From assembly GCF_020386615.1 (NCBI RefSeq), contig NZ_CP077769.1, positions 6,435,501 through 6,499,500 on the forward strand: 64,000 bases of DNA, in the 5' to 3' direction. The notes beneath the pieces are model-generated. The model was not told the origin of the DNA. It saw only the letters and a program-made list of their open reading frames with translations, and did no database searches. Of the stretch, positions 14,858 to 22,855 are shown in pieces (the stretch's first letter is position 1; each line of letters opens with the position of its first letter). The position numbers were made by a program, and so were the translations under genes. The DNA is from Chitinophaga pendula (GTDB lineage Bacteria > Bacteroidota > Bacteroidia > Chitinophagales > Chitinophagaceae).

Positions 14858-16165
14858 TCAGATCACCACCAGTTCGTAGAAGTCGGCTGGTGTGAAGTAT
14901 TGCTGCGCGAGGTGTTGTAATTCTTCGGCAGTAATGGTTTTGATCACCTTAATATTGTTATAGAAGTAGCTTTCATCCAGGTCGTTCAGGATCAGGTTTT
15001 TCCAACGTTGTATGAGCTGGAAGGCGCCATCCATATCGCTTAGCATGGAGCCGATCATATAGTTGCGGACCAAGCTGAGTTCTTCTTCCGGAATGGGTTC
15101 TTCCTGGAGGGTGCGTAGTTCTTTGTAGATCTCTTCGATGGTAGCTTCGCAAACATCGCGGCCAGCTTCTGTCTGGATGTTGATGGCGCTGGTCTGGCGG
15201 AAGTTGTATACCTGGGAGTAGATACCGTAGGTATAGCCTTTGTCTTCGCGGATGTTGCTCATCAGGCGGGAACCGAAGTAACCGCCGAAGATGGTATTGA
15301 GCACCAGCATTTTCGGGAAGTCGGGATGATAGCGATTGGGAAAATGGCGGGCTACGCGTACGGCGCCCTGTACACCATTTTCATCGTTGAAGATGCGGAA
15401 CTTTTTCTCTTCTGCGGACTGTACTGGCAGGTCCAGTCGGAGTATACCGGACTCCCCGTTCCAGGGGGTCGTACCGAAATACTCGTTGAGCAGCGGGATG
15501 ATATTATCCGGTAATTTACCGGCGAGGAAGATGCGGCAGTTATTGTAGGTATAGTGTTTCTTATAGAAACCGCGGAGGGTTTCGGGCTGCAGTGCGTCAA
15601 AGCCCATCATGCTGCTTACGCGGCCGTAGGGATGGAATTCGCCGAAAAGATATTTATCGATTTGACGGTTGGCTATAAAGTCGCATTTCTGCATGTTTAC
15701 GGCCAGTCTTTGTTTTGAGTTCTGCTTGTAGGTGGCCAGTTCTTCTTCGGAGAACGCCGGGTCCATGATCACCTCCTGTAGTACAGGGAGTAGGGCATGG
15801 GTATGTTTGGTGAGGCAATGCAGGGTATATGTTGCATTCTCATGGTAGCAGTTGCGATTGAGATAGGCACCGTAGTAGTCGATACGTTCGTTTATCTCAA
15901 GGGCGGATTGTTTACTGGTACCATTTTTCATCAGGAAGTTGGTAGCGGTAGCTTCCATGCTTTGTGATTCGTACCAGGTGCCTGCGGGAAATATCAGCTC
16001 CAGTTGCAGGGTATCCTGCTCTTCAGAGCGGACTACGTATACGGGTATACCGTTATCCAGTGTGAATTGCTCGTATGGTTTCAGGTTAATATCAAAAGAT
16101 ACGGCGTCTTTTATAGCGGGCGGAACTTTTCTGTTGATCATTACGGCTTGTGATTTAGTGCCCAT
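14858..16165 (-). CDS. M16 family peptidase-like subunit lacking the zinc motif
   Basis: The 435-residue protein has the two-repeat M16 (insulinase/pitrilysin) fold: FTLDNGIPVYVVRSEEQDTL, then LTKHTHALLPVLQEVIMDPA, and in the second half DENGVQGAVRVARHFPNRYH and IFGGYFGSRLMSNIREDKGY. The place where HxxEH should be reads ATATNFLMKNGTSKQ, so it cannot bind Zn in the usual way. The RxxKGxxY-like segment of inactive partners is kept. The gene starts one base after the stop of the active M16 gene, so the two probably form a heterodimer, as in mitochondrial processing peptidase-like pairs. The longer frame from 16270 overlaps the upstream gene and is rejected. Confidence 0.88.
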   Translation of the reverse strand: MGTKSQAVMINRKVPPAIKDAVSFDINLKPYEQFTLDNGIPVYVVRSEEQDTLQLELIFPAGTWYESQSMEATATNFLMKNGTSKQSALEINERIDYYGAYLNRNCYHENATYTLHCLTKHTHALLPVLQEVIMDPAFSEEELATYKQNSKQRLAVNMQKCDFIANRQIDKYLFGEFHPYGRVSSMMGFDALQPETLRGFYKKHYTYNNCRIFLAGKLPDNIIPLLNEYFGTTPWNGESGILRLDLPVQSAEEKKFRIFNDENGVQGAVRVARHFPNRYHPDFPKMLVLNTIFGGYFGSRLMSNIREDKGYTYGIYSQVYNFRQTSAINIQTEAGRDVCEATIEEIYKELRTLQEEPIPEEELSLVRNYMIGSMLSDMDGAFQLIQRWKNLILNDLDESYFYNNIKVIKTITAEELQHLAQQYFTPADFYELVVI

Positions 16166-16166
16166 C

Positions 16167-17414
16167 TTACAGTGGCTGATTATCGGCGTAGTAGTAGATG
16201 GTGTTAGCATTTTTTTCGTCAAACAGGATGCGTGTTTCTTCGAGGATATCTTTGGTGGTGATCGCCTCATAATTGTCGAACTCTGTGTTCATGAGTGCGG
16301 CATCGCCGAGCAGTTCGTAGAAGGCGAGGTTGTTCGTGCGGCTGAGCAGGCTCATATCTTCGAATGCTAGCATACTTTCTACCCTGTTCTTCACTTTTTG
16401 CAGTTCCCATTCAGAGATCTCTTCCTGTTTGAGTTTTTCTATTTCTTCATTGATGGCTTTTTCGGCATCTTCCATTTTCACTCCTTTTACCAATTTCCCT
16501 TCTATGGTCAATAGTCCGGCATCGATGCTACCGAAGTGATAGCAGTCGATATTGCTGAATAGTTTTTTCTCTTTCACCAGGGTTTGGTGGAGGCGGGAAG
16601 AACCGCCTGCGCTGAGTATATCGGAGACCAGGTCGGCTGCGTAATATCTTTTATCCTGGCGCGGCTGCATGTGGTAGCATTTATACAGTGCGTCGATAGG
16701 TACGTTGGCTTTTACTTCTAACCGGTGGGCAGCGGCCTGAGGTCCTTCTTTAGGGACATTGCGCACATATTTCTCGCCGGAAGGGATCTCGCCGAACCAT
16801 TTCTCTGCCAGTGTTTTGACCTGTTCGGTGGTAACGTTACCGCCTACTACGAGGATAGCATTGACGGGGCGATAATGTTTAAAGAAGAAGGCTTTTACAT
16901 CATCCAGTTTGGCATTTTCGATATGCGCCAGTTCTTTACCGATGGTCATCCAGCGGTATGGATGCGAGGTATAGGCCAGTGCGCGCATTTTATGCCATAC
17001 ATCGCCATATGGTTTGTTGATGTAGTTTTCTTTGAACTCTTCGCATACGACTTTACGTTGTACTTCCAGGCTTTTCTCGCTGAAGGCGAGAGACAGCATG
17101 CGGTCGCTTTCGAGCCAGAATGCGGTCTCTATGTTTTCGGCCGGGAGTTGTATATAGTAGTTGGTCAGGTCGTTGGTGGTGTAGGCGTTGTTCTCTCCTC
17201 CTGCCATTTGGAGGGGCTCATCATAATCCGGTATGTTGACAGAGCCGCCGAACATCAGGTGTTCGAAGAGGTGGGCAAATCCTGTTTGTTCGGGGTTTTC
17301 ATCACGGGCACCTACATCATACAGTACATTCAGTACTGCCATGGGGGTGGTGTGATCTTCGTGGACAACGACGCGTAGCCCGTTGTCCAATGTGAATTTA
17401 TTATAATGAATCAT
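16167..17414 (-). CDS. M16 family zinc peptidase, active subunit
   Basis: The 415-residue protein has the inverted zinc motif HLFEH in TGFAHLFEHLMFGG, with the downstream Glu in LEVQRKVVCEEFKEN. It is a soluble pitrilysin-type metallopeptidase of the small two-domain kind that cleaves peptides inside a chamber made by two subunits. No signal peptide is present, so it should act in the cytoplasm. It is followed after one base by the inactive partner. The start at 17414 fits the family N-terminus FTLDNGLRVVVHED. Confidence 0.93.
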   Translation of the reverse strand: MIHYNKFTLDNGLRVVVHEDHTTPMAVLNVLYDVGARDENPEQTGFAHLFEHLMFGGSVNIPDYDEPLQMAGGENNAYTTNDLTNYYIQLPAENIETAFWLESDRMLSLAFSEKSLEVQRKVVCEEFKENYINKPYGDVWHKMRALAYTSHPYRWMTIGKELAHIENAKLDDVKAFFFKHYRPVNAILVVGGNVTTEQVKTLAEKWFGEIPSGEKYVRNVPKEGPQAAAHRLEVKANVPIDALYKCYHMQPRQDKRYYAADLVSDILSAGGSSRLHQTLVKEKKLFSNIDCYHFGSIDAGLLTIEGKLVKGVKMEDAEKAINEEIEKLKQEEISEWELQKVKNRVESMLAFEDMSLLSRTNNLAFYELLGDAALMNTEFDNYEAITTKDILEETRILFDEKNANTIYYYADNQPL

Positions 17415-17483
17415 AAGCGTGTTTTAGGAACATGCAATATATTGAATTTCGCGTTGCAACGGGTAAACGCTTACAGGAGGCTG

Positions 17484-18425
17484 TCAGCGTTGCTGGAGGA
17501 TGACCTCTTTCTTATTGTAGTTGATGGTGAGCACACATTGTTTCCATATCTGGCAGCCAATGGAGCCGGCGACTTCCATGAAGGCGCCATCGTCGTTGAT
17601 GTCTTTACAATAGCTGACGGGTACCTGCCGGAACTGGGCATTGTTGATACTGAGCAGGGGGATCGTACTGTTGATATAGGTGAGTACGCGTAACATATCC
17701 TGTACGCGGTCGGTGTCGACGGTGGGGAGTATTTCATTCAGGCGGTGTGCGTCTGTATAGGGCCAGTTGAACAGTATGCCGTAATCGCCGCCGGTGGTGA
17801 GGTGGTAATTGCCTGTGAGGGATTGACCACCAGGTAGTTGTATGGTAGCATTGAGCACAGGGGTAACATAATTGAGCTTCATAGCCAGGCGCTGGCCGGG
17901 GATGGTGGTGGGGGTATTACCATTGCGATAGAGCCGCAGCTGTTGCCTGGGATAGTCGATGGTAACGATGTATTGTTTGAGCAGGTCCACGCCGATAATG
18001 CCATCTGCTTTGACAGTGCCGGTGCGGAATTCCTGGAGGTTTTCAATATATACTTTGAGGAACGGCACCCGTACGTTGCCCATGTAGAGGGTACTGAGGG
18101 TGGCGGTCTGCATTTCCAGCATCATATTGTTGGTGGCGCTGACACCTTTGCCCTGTAAGGCGGTTAGCTTCAGTGTTTCTGCCATGCCTTTGTGCAGGAT
18201 GGTCACTTCGGCGCCGGAGTCGAAGATAAGCGACAGGGAGTCGGGCAGACCTGAAATAGCAGCTTTGATGATGACGTGGTGACCGGAGTAGGTGAAAGGA
18301 AGCACGGCCAGTGGCTGTTCAGATACCGGGGCCGGTGCTGGCGCGGCTTTCCTGCGTTGGCCCTTCGAAGAGAAGGACAACAGTAACCAGCAACAACATA
18401 ATATGGGTCCAAGCAATCGTGTCAT
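17484..18425 (-). CDS. Secreted retropepsin-like aspartyl protease with one degenerate site
   Basis: The 313-residue product has a signal peptide (LLGPILCCCWLLLSFSSKGQ), a Pro/Ala linker and two aspartyl protease lobes. The first lobe has the active-site triplet in LIFDSGAEVTILH and a DGIIGVDLL flap-associated segment. In the second lobe the expected DTG reads TTG in NYHLTTGGDYGIL, so only one catalytic Asp is left. It is a paralog of the next gene. The TTG at 18440 was rejected in favour of ATG 18425 at the signal peptide. Function is unknown; periplasmic or surface location is inferred. Confidence 0.75.
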   Translation of the reverse strand: MTRLLGPILCCCWLLLSFSSKGQRRKAAPAPAPVSEQPLAVLPFTYSGHHVIIKAAISGLPDSLSLIFDSGAEVTILHKGMAETLKLTALQGKGVSATNNMMLEMQTATLSTLYMGNVRVPFLKVYIENLQEFRTGTVKADGIIGVDLLKQYIVTIDYPRQQLRLYRNGNTPTTIPGQRLAMKLNYVTPVLNATIQLPGGQSLTGNYHLTTGGDYGILFNWPYTDAHRLNEILPTVDTDRVQDMLRVLTYINSTIPLLSINNAQFRQVPVSYCKDINDDGAFMEVAGSIGCQIWKQCVLTINYNKKEVILQQR

Positions 18426-18569
18426 GATATCGGGAGGCAATTTAAGAAGCTATTGCCAGGAATGCTGCACTTAAAGCATAATAACGAACGAGTTAGTGAT
18501 TTTCATGTGCCGGGACCGGATAATCTGTTGTTATTTAGCGGATACTGCTGATGGGCAGTCTGTTGTTTT

Positions 18570-19793
18570 TTAGAGAATACTTCTGATAGGCAGCTTTTTG
18601 AGCAGCAACTCCCCTTTTCGCATGATAAGTATGATAGGTTTGGAGCCGACGTTCTTCAGCAGCTCGCGGTATACCTGGAGGTTGCCGGAGAAGTTGTTGC
18701 TGATAGCGACGATGATGTCGCCTTTTTTGAATCCTGCTTTTTCTGCCGGAGAGCTTTTGATGATATCGGTGATCTCTATACGATCGCGGATCAGGTAGAT
18801 GATCAGGCCTGTATAGGAGTAGTCGAAGGGGTCCCGGAAGTGGGTATTGGGCAGCAGGTGTATTTCCTTTCTGGGGTAGTTAAGTACTACGTTGAAGCGG
18901 CGCAGCAGGTCGTTGCCGATCATGCCGCCGAGGAAGGGATAGGAGGTGATGTTGGTCCTGTCGTCGAAGAGGTAGGTGGGTACGTTGCGGAAGGTATAAT
19001 TGCCGATCCGGAACTCCTGCATGGTGGTGATGGACATTTCCATTTTGCCGCCTATACCCTGTGCTTCGGTCTGGGTGATCTTGTTACGTCTTCTTTTACT
19101 ACTGAGGACGCTACTGTCTTTTACGAACTGGTTGCTGAGGAGCAGGCACATACCGGCGCCGGTGTCCATGAAATAGCGGTTAAGGGTATTGCTTTTACCG
19201 TTGCGCATGGGGGCAGGGATGATGGGTATCTGTGCGATAGCGGGTTTGAACAGTTGGCCACCTCTGGGGTAGTCTAACTGACCTTTGGAATAGATGGCTA
19301 TTTCTTCGGTATCGTAGTCGATGGCGACGATATACCTGTTCAGCAGGCTATAGCCGATGATCCCATCTATCTGGATGCCATATACCTGGCTAATCAGTTC
19401 ATAATCATTGATATGAAAGTTGAGGCTGTCTACTTTCAGGTTGGGTAGCTGGAGGCTGTTGTTTTTGGCGAAGGAGACGGTTTTGGAGTCTGCTAGTCCG
19501 CGCACGAGTACATCGGAAGGGTCGAGGTGAAGGCCGAGACGGGTGCAGGTGTTGGTATCCAGGGATATACCGGCGCTGCCAGTATCCAGCAGGAACTGCA
19601 AAGTATCCGGGAGGTTGTTGATCCGGGCCTGGATAACGACTACGCCGCCGTAGTACTGTTTGAAAGGGAAACGGGTAAGCAGGACGGCTTTGTTGGCAGG
19701 GCTGTGGGGTTGGGCTTTGATGGGATGTACCGGGGCCAGGAGTGCCAGGAGGAACATCCAGCAAAGAAGTAGTAATGTTATAGGTTTCAACAT
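18570..19793 (-). CDS. Secreted aspartyl protease with C-terminal PDZ domain
   Basis: The 407-residue protein has a signal peptide, two retropepsin-like lobes with intact DTG motifs (FLLDTGSAGISLD near residue 87 and RYFMDTGAGMCLLL near residue 210), and a PDZ domain over roughly residues 325-400 (SSPAEKAGFKKGDIIVAISN). Members of this Bacteroidota family hold both catalytic aspartates in one chain like eukaryotic pepsins. The PDZ domain may bind unfolded substrate termini. The downstream paralog, 145 bases on, lacks PDZ and one Asp, so this looks like a duplication with loss of activity in one copy. Confidence 0.82.
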   Translation of the reverse strand: MLKPITLLLLCWMFLLALLAPVHPIKAQPHSPANKAVLLTRFPFKQYYGGVVVIQARINNLPDTLQFLLDTGSAGISLDTNTCTRLGLHLDPSDVLVRGLADSKTVSFAKNNSLQLPNLKVDSLNFHINDYELISQVYGIQIDGIIGYSLLNRYIVAIDYDTEEIAIYSKGQLDYPRGGQLFKPAIAQIPIIPAPMRNGKSNTLNRYFMDTGAGMCLLLSNQFVKDSSVLSSKRRRNKITQTEAQGIGGKMEMSITTMQEFRIGNYTFRNVPTYLFDDRTNITSYPFLGGMIGNDLLRRFNVVLNYPRKEIHLLPNTHFRDPFDYSYTGLIIYLIRDRIEITDIIKSSPAEKAGFKKGDIIVAISNNFSGNLQVYRELLKNVGSKPIILIMRKGELLLKKLPIRSIL

Positions 19794-19918
19794 AACGGGA
19801 TAGAAGGTGTGACTCAGATTTATATAAATTTAACATTTAATTGATTTCGTCGGTTGAAAGTTTACAAACGGAACAGGTGCCGCCTAGCCGGTAACTATAT
19901 AGGTATGGGGGGATTTGT

Positions 19919-19926
19919 TACCTTTG
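19919..19926 (+). promoter_or_regulatory. TAnnTTTG -7 element for mqnC
   Basis: TACCTTTG matches the -7 consensus and lies 33 bases before the mqnC ATG at 19960. No good -33 TTG is visible at 17-23 bases upstream. Confidence 0.5.
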
Positions 19927-19959
19927 TACCGAAGGTTAAAAAAAGACTGATAGCAGCAT

Positions 19960-21084
19960 ATGCAATTGGAAGACTTATATAAGAAAGCGCTTGATTTTGA
20001 GTGGCTGACCCCGGAAGAGGGAGTATACCTGTTTGAGCAGGCGCCACTGGCGGCCCTGATGCATATCGGGAATGAGTTGCGCAAGCAGCAGGTACCTCAT
20101 GGCAAGGTAACCTGGCAGATAGACAGGAATGTGAATACGACGAATGTGTGTACGGCTAACTGTAAGTTCTGCAACTTTTACCGGATACCGGGTCATGCAG
20201 AGGCATACATTACAGACATTGCCGAATACAAAAGAAAGATAGAAGAGACGCTGCGATACGGTGGTGATCAGTTGTTATTGCAGGGAGGGCATCACCCGGA
20301 TCTGGGATTGAGTTTTTATACGAACCTGTTCCGCGAGTTGAAGCAACTGTTTCCGGAAGTGAGACTGCATACGTTAGGGCCTCCGGAGGTAGCGCATATC
20401 ACCAAGCTGGAGAAGAGCACGCATATCGAAGTATTGCGGGCTTTGCAGGAGGCGGGTATGGATAGCCTGCCTGGTGCTGGTGCGGAGATACTGAACGACC
20501 GGGTACGGCGTTTGATCTCCAAAGGAAAATGTGGAGCACAGGAATGGCTGGATGTAATGAGAGCGGCGCATAAATTGAACATCGCTTCTTCCGGAACGAT
20601 GATGTTCGGGCATGTGGAGACGGTGCTGGAGCGTTTTGAGCACCTGGCGGCCTTACGGCAGGTACAGCGTGAAAAGCCGGAAGGACACTACGGATTTACC
20701 GCGTTTATTCCCTGGACCTTCCAGGATGTAGATACTTTGCTGGCCCGTATCCGGGGTGTGCATAATATCACCACCTCCGAAGAATATATCCGGATGATTG
20801 CGATGAGCCGTATCATGCTGCCTAATGTGAAGAACATACAGGCATCGTGGCTGACAGTAGGCAAGCAGGTAGCACAGCTTAGTCTGCATGCTGGCGCTAA
20901 TGACTTCGGTTCTATCATGATCGAGGAGAATGTGGTAAGTGCGGCGGGCGCTCCTCATCGGTTTACTTACCGTTCTATACAGGATGCGATCCGGGAGGCG
21001 GGATTTGAGCCGCAGCTGCGTAACCAGCTGTACCAGTTCCGTGAGATACCGATGGGTATTGAAGAGCAGGTGATCAATTACTAA
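19960..21084 (+). CDS. mqnC: Cyclic dehypoxanthinyl futalosine synthase (menaquinone futalosine pathway)
   Basis: The 374-residue radical SAM enzyme has the cluster motif CTANCKFCNFYR (CX3CX2C) at about residues 66-77, then GGDQLLLQGGHHPDLGLSFY, ASSGTMMFGHVET and QASWLTVGKQVAQLSLHAGA followed by NDFG and EENVVSAAGA. The last block separates MqnC from the related MqnE. MqnC cyclises dehypoxanthine futalosine to the cyclic form in the alternative menaquinone route. No other mqn gene is in the window, so the pathway must be scattered. A terminator follows the stop. Confidence 0.92.
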   Translation: MQLEDLYKKALDFEWLTPEEGVYLFEQAPLAALMHIGNELRKQQVPHGKVTWQIDRNVNTTNVCTANCKFCNFYRIPGHAEAYITDIAEYKRKIEETLRYGGDQLLLQGGHHPDLGLSFYTNLFRELKQLFPEVRLHTLGPPEVAHITKLEKSTHIEVLRALQEAGMDSLPGAGAEILNDRVRRLISKGKCGAQEWLDVMRAAHKLNIASSGTMMFGHVETVLERFEHLAALRQVQREKPEGHYGFTAFIPWTFQDVDTLLARIRGVHNITTSEEYIRMIAMSRIMLPNVKNIQASWLTVGKQVAQLSLHAGANDFGSIMIEENVVSAAGAPHRFTYRSIQDAIREAGFEPQLRNQLYQFREIPMGIEEQVINY

Positions 21085-21104
21085 TCAGCCTATTTTTTAT
21101 AGCG

Positions 21105-21132
21105 AAGGCTGGCCTTGGGGCCGGCCTTTTTT
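21105..21132 (+). terminator. Intrinsic terminator after mqnC
   Basis: Arms 21105-21114 and 21119-21128 pair over 10 bases with one wobble around TTGG and lead into a T6 run. Confidence 0.85.
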
Positions 21133-21210
21133 ATTGCATAGCAGTAAAAGATTGACTAGTAACGGGTTGTAGCGAAGTGTTTTCGCAAGTGGTTGTTGGT
21201 CATGCTGTTG

Positions 21211-21387
21211 TATACTCTTTGTATAAGCGTTCTATAAGCATTGTATAAGTGTTCTATAGTCATTGTATAGCCGGGGTATAAGCGGGGTATACTTACGGTA
21301 TAGGCATTGTATAAGATAGTATATGCTTCGCTTATACAAGTGTTATACGAATGATACAGGAATGCTATAGGAAAGCTATAGGAAAGT
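21211..21387. repeat. Degenerate 11-bp tandem repeat, about 16 units, TATA-phased
   Basis: TATA starts at 21211, 21222, 21233, 21244, 21255, 21266, 21277, 21288, 21299 and 21310, exactly 11 bases apart. Two irregular units follow (21320 and 21333), then the 11-bp phase resumes at 21344, 21355 (TACA), 21366 and 21377. The commonest unit resembles TATAAGCATTG, while the last units read TATAGGAAAGC. It fills much of the 444-bp gap between mqnC and the DUF4136 gene. A short array of the same kind is at 47608. The rest of the gap holds no ORF. Confidence 0.85.
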
Positions 21388-21528
21388 AGGGGAAATGTTT
21401 TTTGTTAGCAGGGCCAGGAGGTGTAATGTTCGTATAGATGTGTCAAAGGAATGTTAATTGTCAGGCAGTTAAGTAACTCTTCTTTACTTGTCACGTCTAA
21501 CAGGTATAAACAAAAAAAGGGAGGGTAT

Positions 21529-22164
21529 ATGAAAAGGTTAGGATTATTGATGGTGGGTATTGCCCTGGCAGCTTTGTCTGCCTGTACCAGCACCAAACTG
21601 ACCTCATCCTGGAAAGCGGATGATGCGCAGTTGAAGAAGGGCGATAAAGTGGTGGTAATGGCTTTGTTGCCGGAGAAGGAGCGCCCGTTGCGGGTGGCGA
21701 TGGAGAATAGTATGGTAGAAGCGATGAAGAAGCAAGGGTATGCGGCGGTATCTTCTATGCAGGTGTATGGACCGGAGGCGTTTAAGAAGTCGGATGAAAA
21801 TGCGGTAGTGAGTAAGCTGAGGGATGGTGATGCGAGTAAGGTATTGACGATCGTATTGTTGGACAAAGCGCGTGAGAAGACGTATGTACGTGGTACCGGT
21901 TATGGGCCTTATCCTTTCTACTATGGACGTTTTTGGCCTTACTACAGTATGTGGTATGGCAGGATGTATGACCCCGGTTATTATCGTACGGATACCAAAT
22001 ATTTCTGGGAAAGTAATTTGTATGATCTGAATGACAGGAAGCTGTTGTACAGTGCACAGGCACAGTCTGTAGATCCGCCGACGGCGATGCGTCAGGCGTA
22101 CCTGTACAGTCAGCAGGTCGTGAAAGATCTGAAGAAGCAGCAACTGATTTCACAAGCGTCATAG
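21529..22164 (+). CDS. DUF4136-like lipoprotein
   Basis: The 211-residue protein starts MKRLGLLMVGIALAALSACT, with the lipobox LSAC, and so should be anchored in the outer or inner membrane. The mature part begins STKLTSSWKADD, typical of DUF4136-type Bacteroidota lipoproteins, and has an aromatic Gly/Tyr/Pro-rich stretch (GYGPYPFYYGRFWPYY). Function unknown. The start is set at 21529 because the upstream frame from 21451 does not encode a signal peptide. A purine-rich GGGAGGG lies three to four bases before the ATG, resembling a Shine-Dalgarno site, which is uncommon in this phylum. Confidence 0.78.
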   Translation: MKRLGLLMVGIALAALSACTSTKLTSSWKADDAQLKKGDKVVVMALLPEKERPLRVAMENSMVEAMKKQGYAAVSSMQVYGPEAFKKSDENAVVSKLRDGDASKVLTIVLLDKAREKTYVRGTGYGPYPFYYGRFWPYYSMWYGRMYDPGYYRTDTKYFWESNLYDLNDRKLLYSAQAQSVDPPTAMRQAYLYSQQVVKDLKKQQLISQAS

Positions 22165-22194
22165 TCATAGAAGGATAATAAGACCTACAACGAG

Positions 22195-22228
22195 CGGGCG
22201 GACCATCTGGTCTGTCCGTTCTGTTTTT
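22195..22228 (+). terminator. Probable terminator after the DUF4136 gene
   Basis: CGGAC (22199-22203) can pair with GTCCG (22214-22218), with further weak outer pairs, followed by a T-rich stretch ending in T5. Confidence 0.45.
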
Positions 22229-22260
22229 ATAAAATGCTGGGGAGGACGGAGCATAATGTT

Positions 22261-22268
22261 TACCTTTG
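22261..22268 (+). promoter_or_regulatory. TAnnTTTG -7 element for the GNAT gene
   Basis: TACCTTTG matches the -7 consensus and lies 36 bases before the ATG at 22305. No -33 TTG was found. Confidence 0.45.
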
Positions 22269-22304
22269 GGGATACACTAATTATCAGACCGATCAGAACC
22301 CAAT

Positions 22305-22847
22305 ATGCTGGAATTACCTGTTAGTGATACTATCCAACTGCGGCAACTACAGCCGGAGGATGCGGCCCCGATTTACCGGCTTATAGACAGTTCGCGCAAG
22401 AGCTTACGCAAATATCTGCCCTGGGTGGATTATAATACCAATGAGGAGCATTCGCTTCGTTTTATCCAGTTGATGGAGCGTAAGGCGGAGGAGCAGGATG
22501 CGATTGCTTTTGGTATGTGGAGTGATGGTGTGTTGTGTGGGGTGATCGATCTGCATGACTGGGATCACTTGTTGCAGAAGGCAGAGATCGGCTATTGGGT
22601 AGGCGAAGCGCATCGTGGTAAGGGAATAGCCACGTTATGCTGCAAGGCGTTAATATCTTTTGCTTTTCGCAAGTTGCGGCTGAACAAGGTAGAGATCCGG
22701 TTTGCCCTGCAGAATGACCGGAGTGCGCAGATACCGATCCGGCTTGGATTGGCCAAGGAGGGGGTATTGAGGCATAGTGCAAAGCTACACGGCCAGTATG
22801 TAGACCTGGTCGTGATGGGGGTGCTCCGGGAAGACTGGCGATATTGA
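22305..22847 (+). CDS. GNAT family N-acetyltransferase (RimJ/RimL-like)
   Basis: The 180-residue protein has the RimL-type pattern LRQLQPEDAAPIYRLIDSSR at the N-terminus, AEIGYWVGEAHRGKGIATLC with the acetyl-CoA pyrophosphate loop RGKGIA, and LNKVEIRFALQNDRS. The substrate is unknown; ribosomal protein N-termini or antibiotics are typical for this branch. It is not closely similar to the GNAT protein at 6.2 kb, so the two are separate family members. It ends nine bases from the convergent permease gene. Confidence 0.87.
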   Translation: MLELPVSDTIQLRQLQPEDAAPIYRLIDSSRKSLRKYLPWVDYNTNEEHSLRFIQLMERKAEEQDAIAFGMWSDGVLCGVIDLHDWDHLLQKAEIGYWVGEAHRGKGIATLCCKALISFAFRKLRLNKVEIRFALQNDRSAQIPIRLGLAKEGVLRHSAKLHGQYVDLVVMGVLREDWRY

Positions 22848-22855
22848 AGCGTGAC

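Noticed and set aside
16166..16270. N-terminal extension of the inactive M16 gene
   Set aside because: It overlaps the end of the upstream M16 gene in another frame; the ATG at 16165 one base after that stop gives the family N-terminus.
21211..21387. CRISPR array or iteron cluster of a plasmid origin
   Set aside because: The period is 11 bp without spacers, and there is no rep or cas gene nearby.
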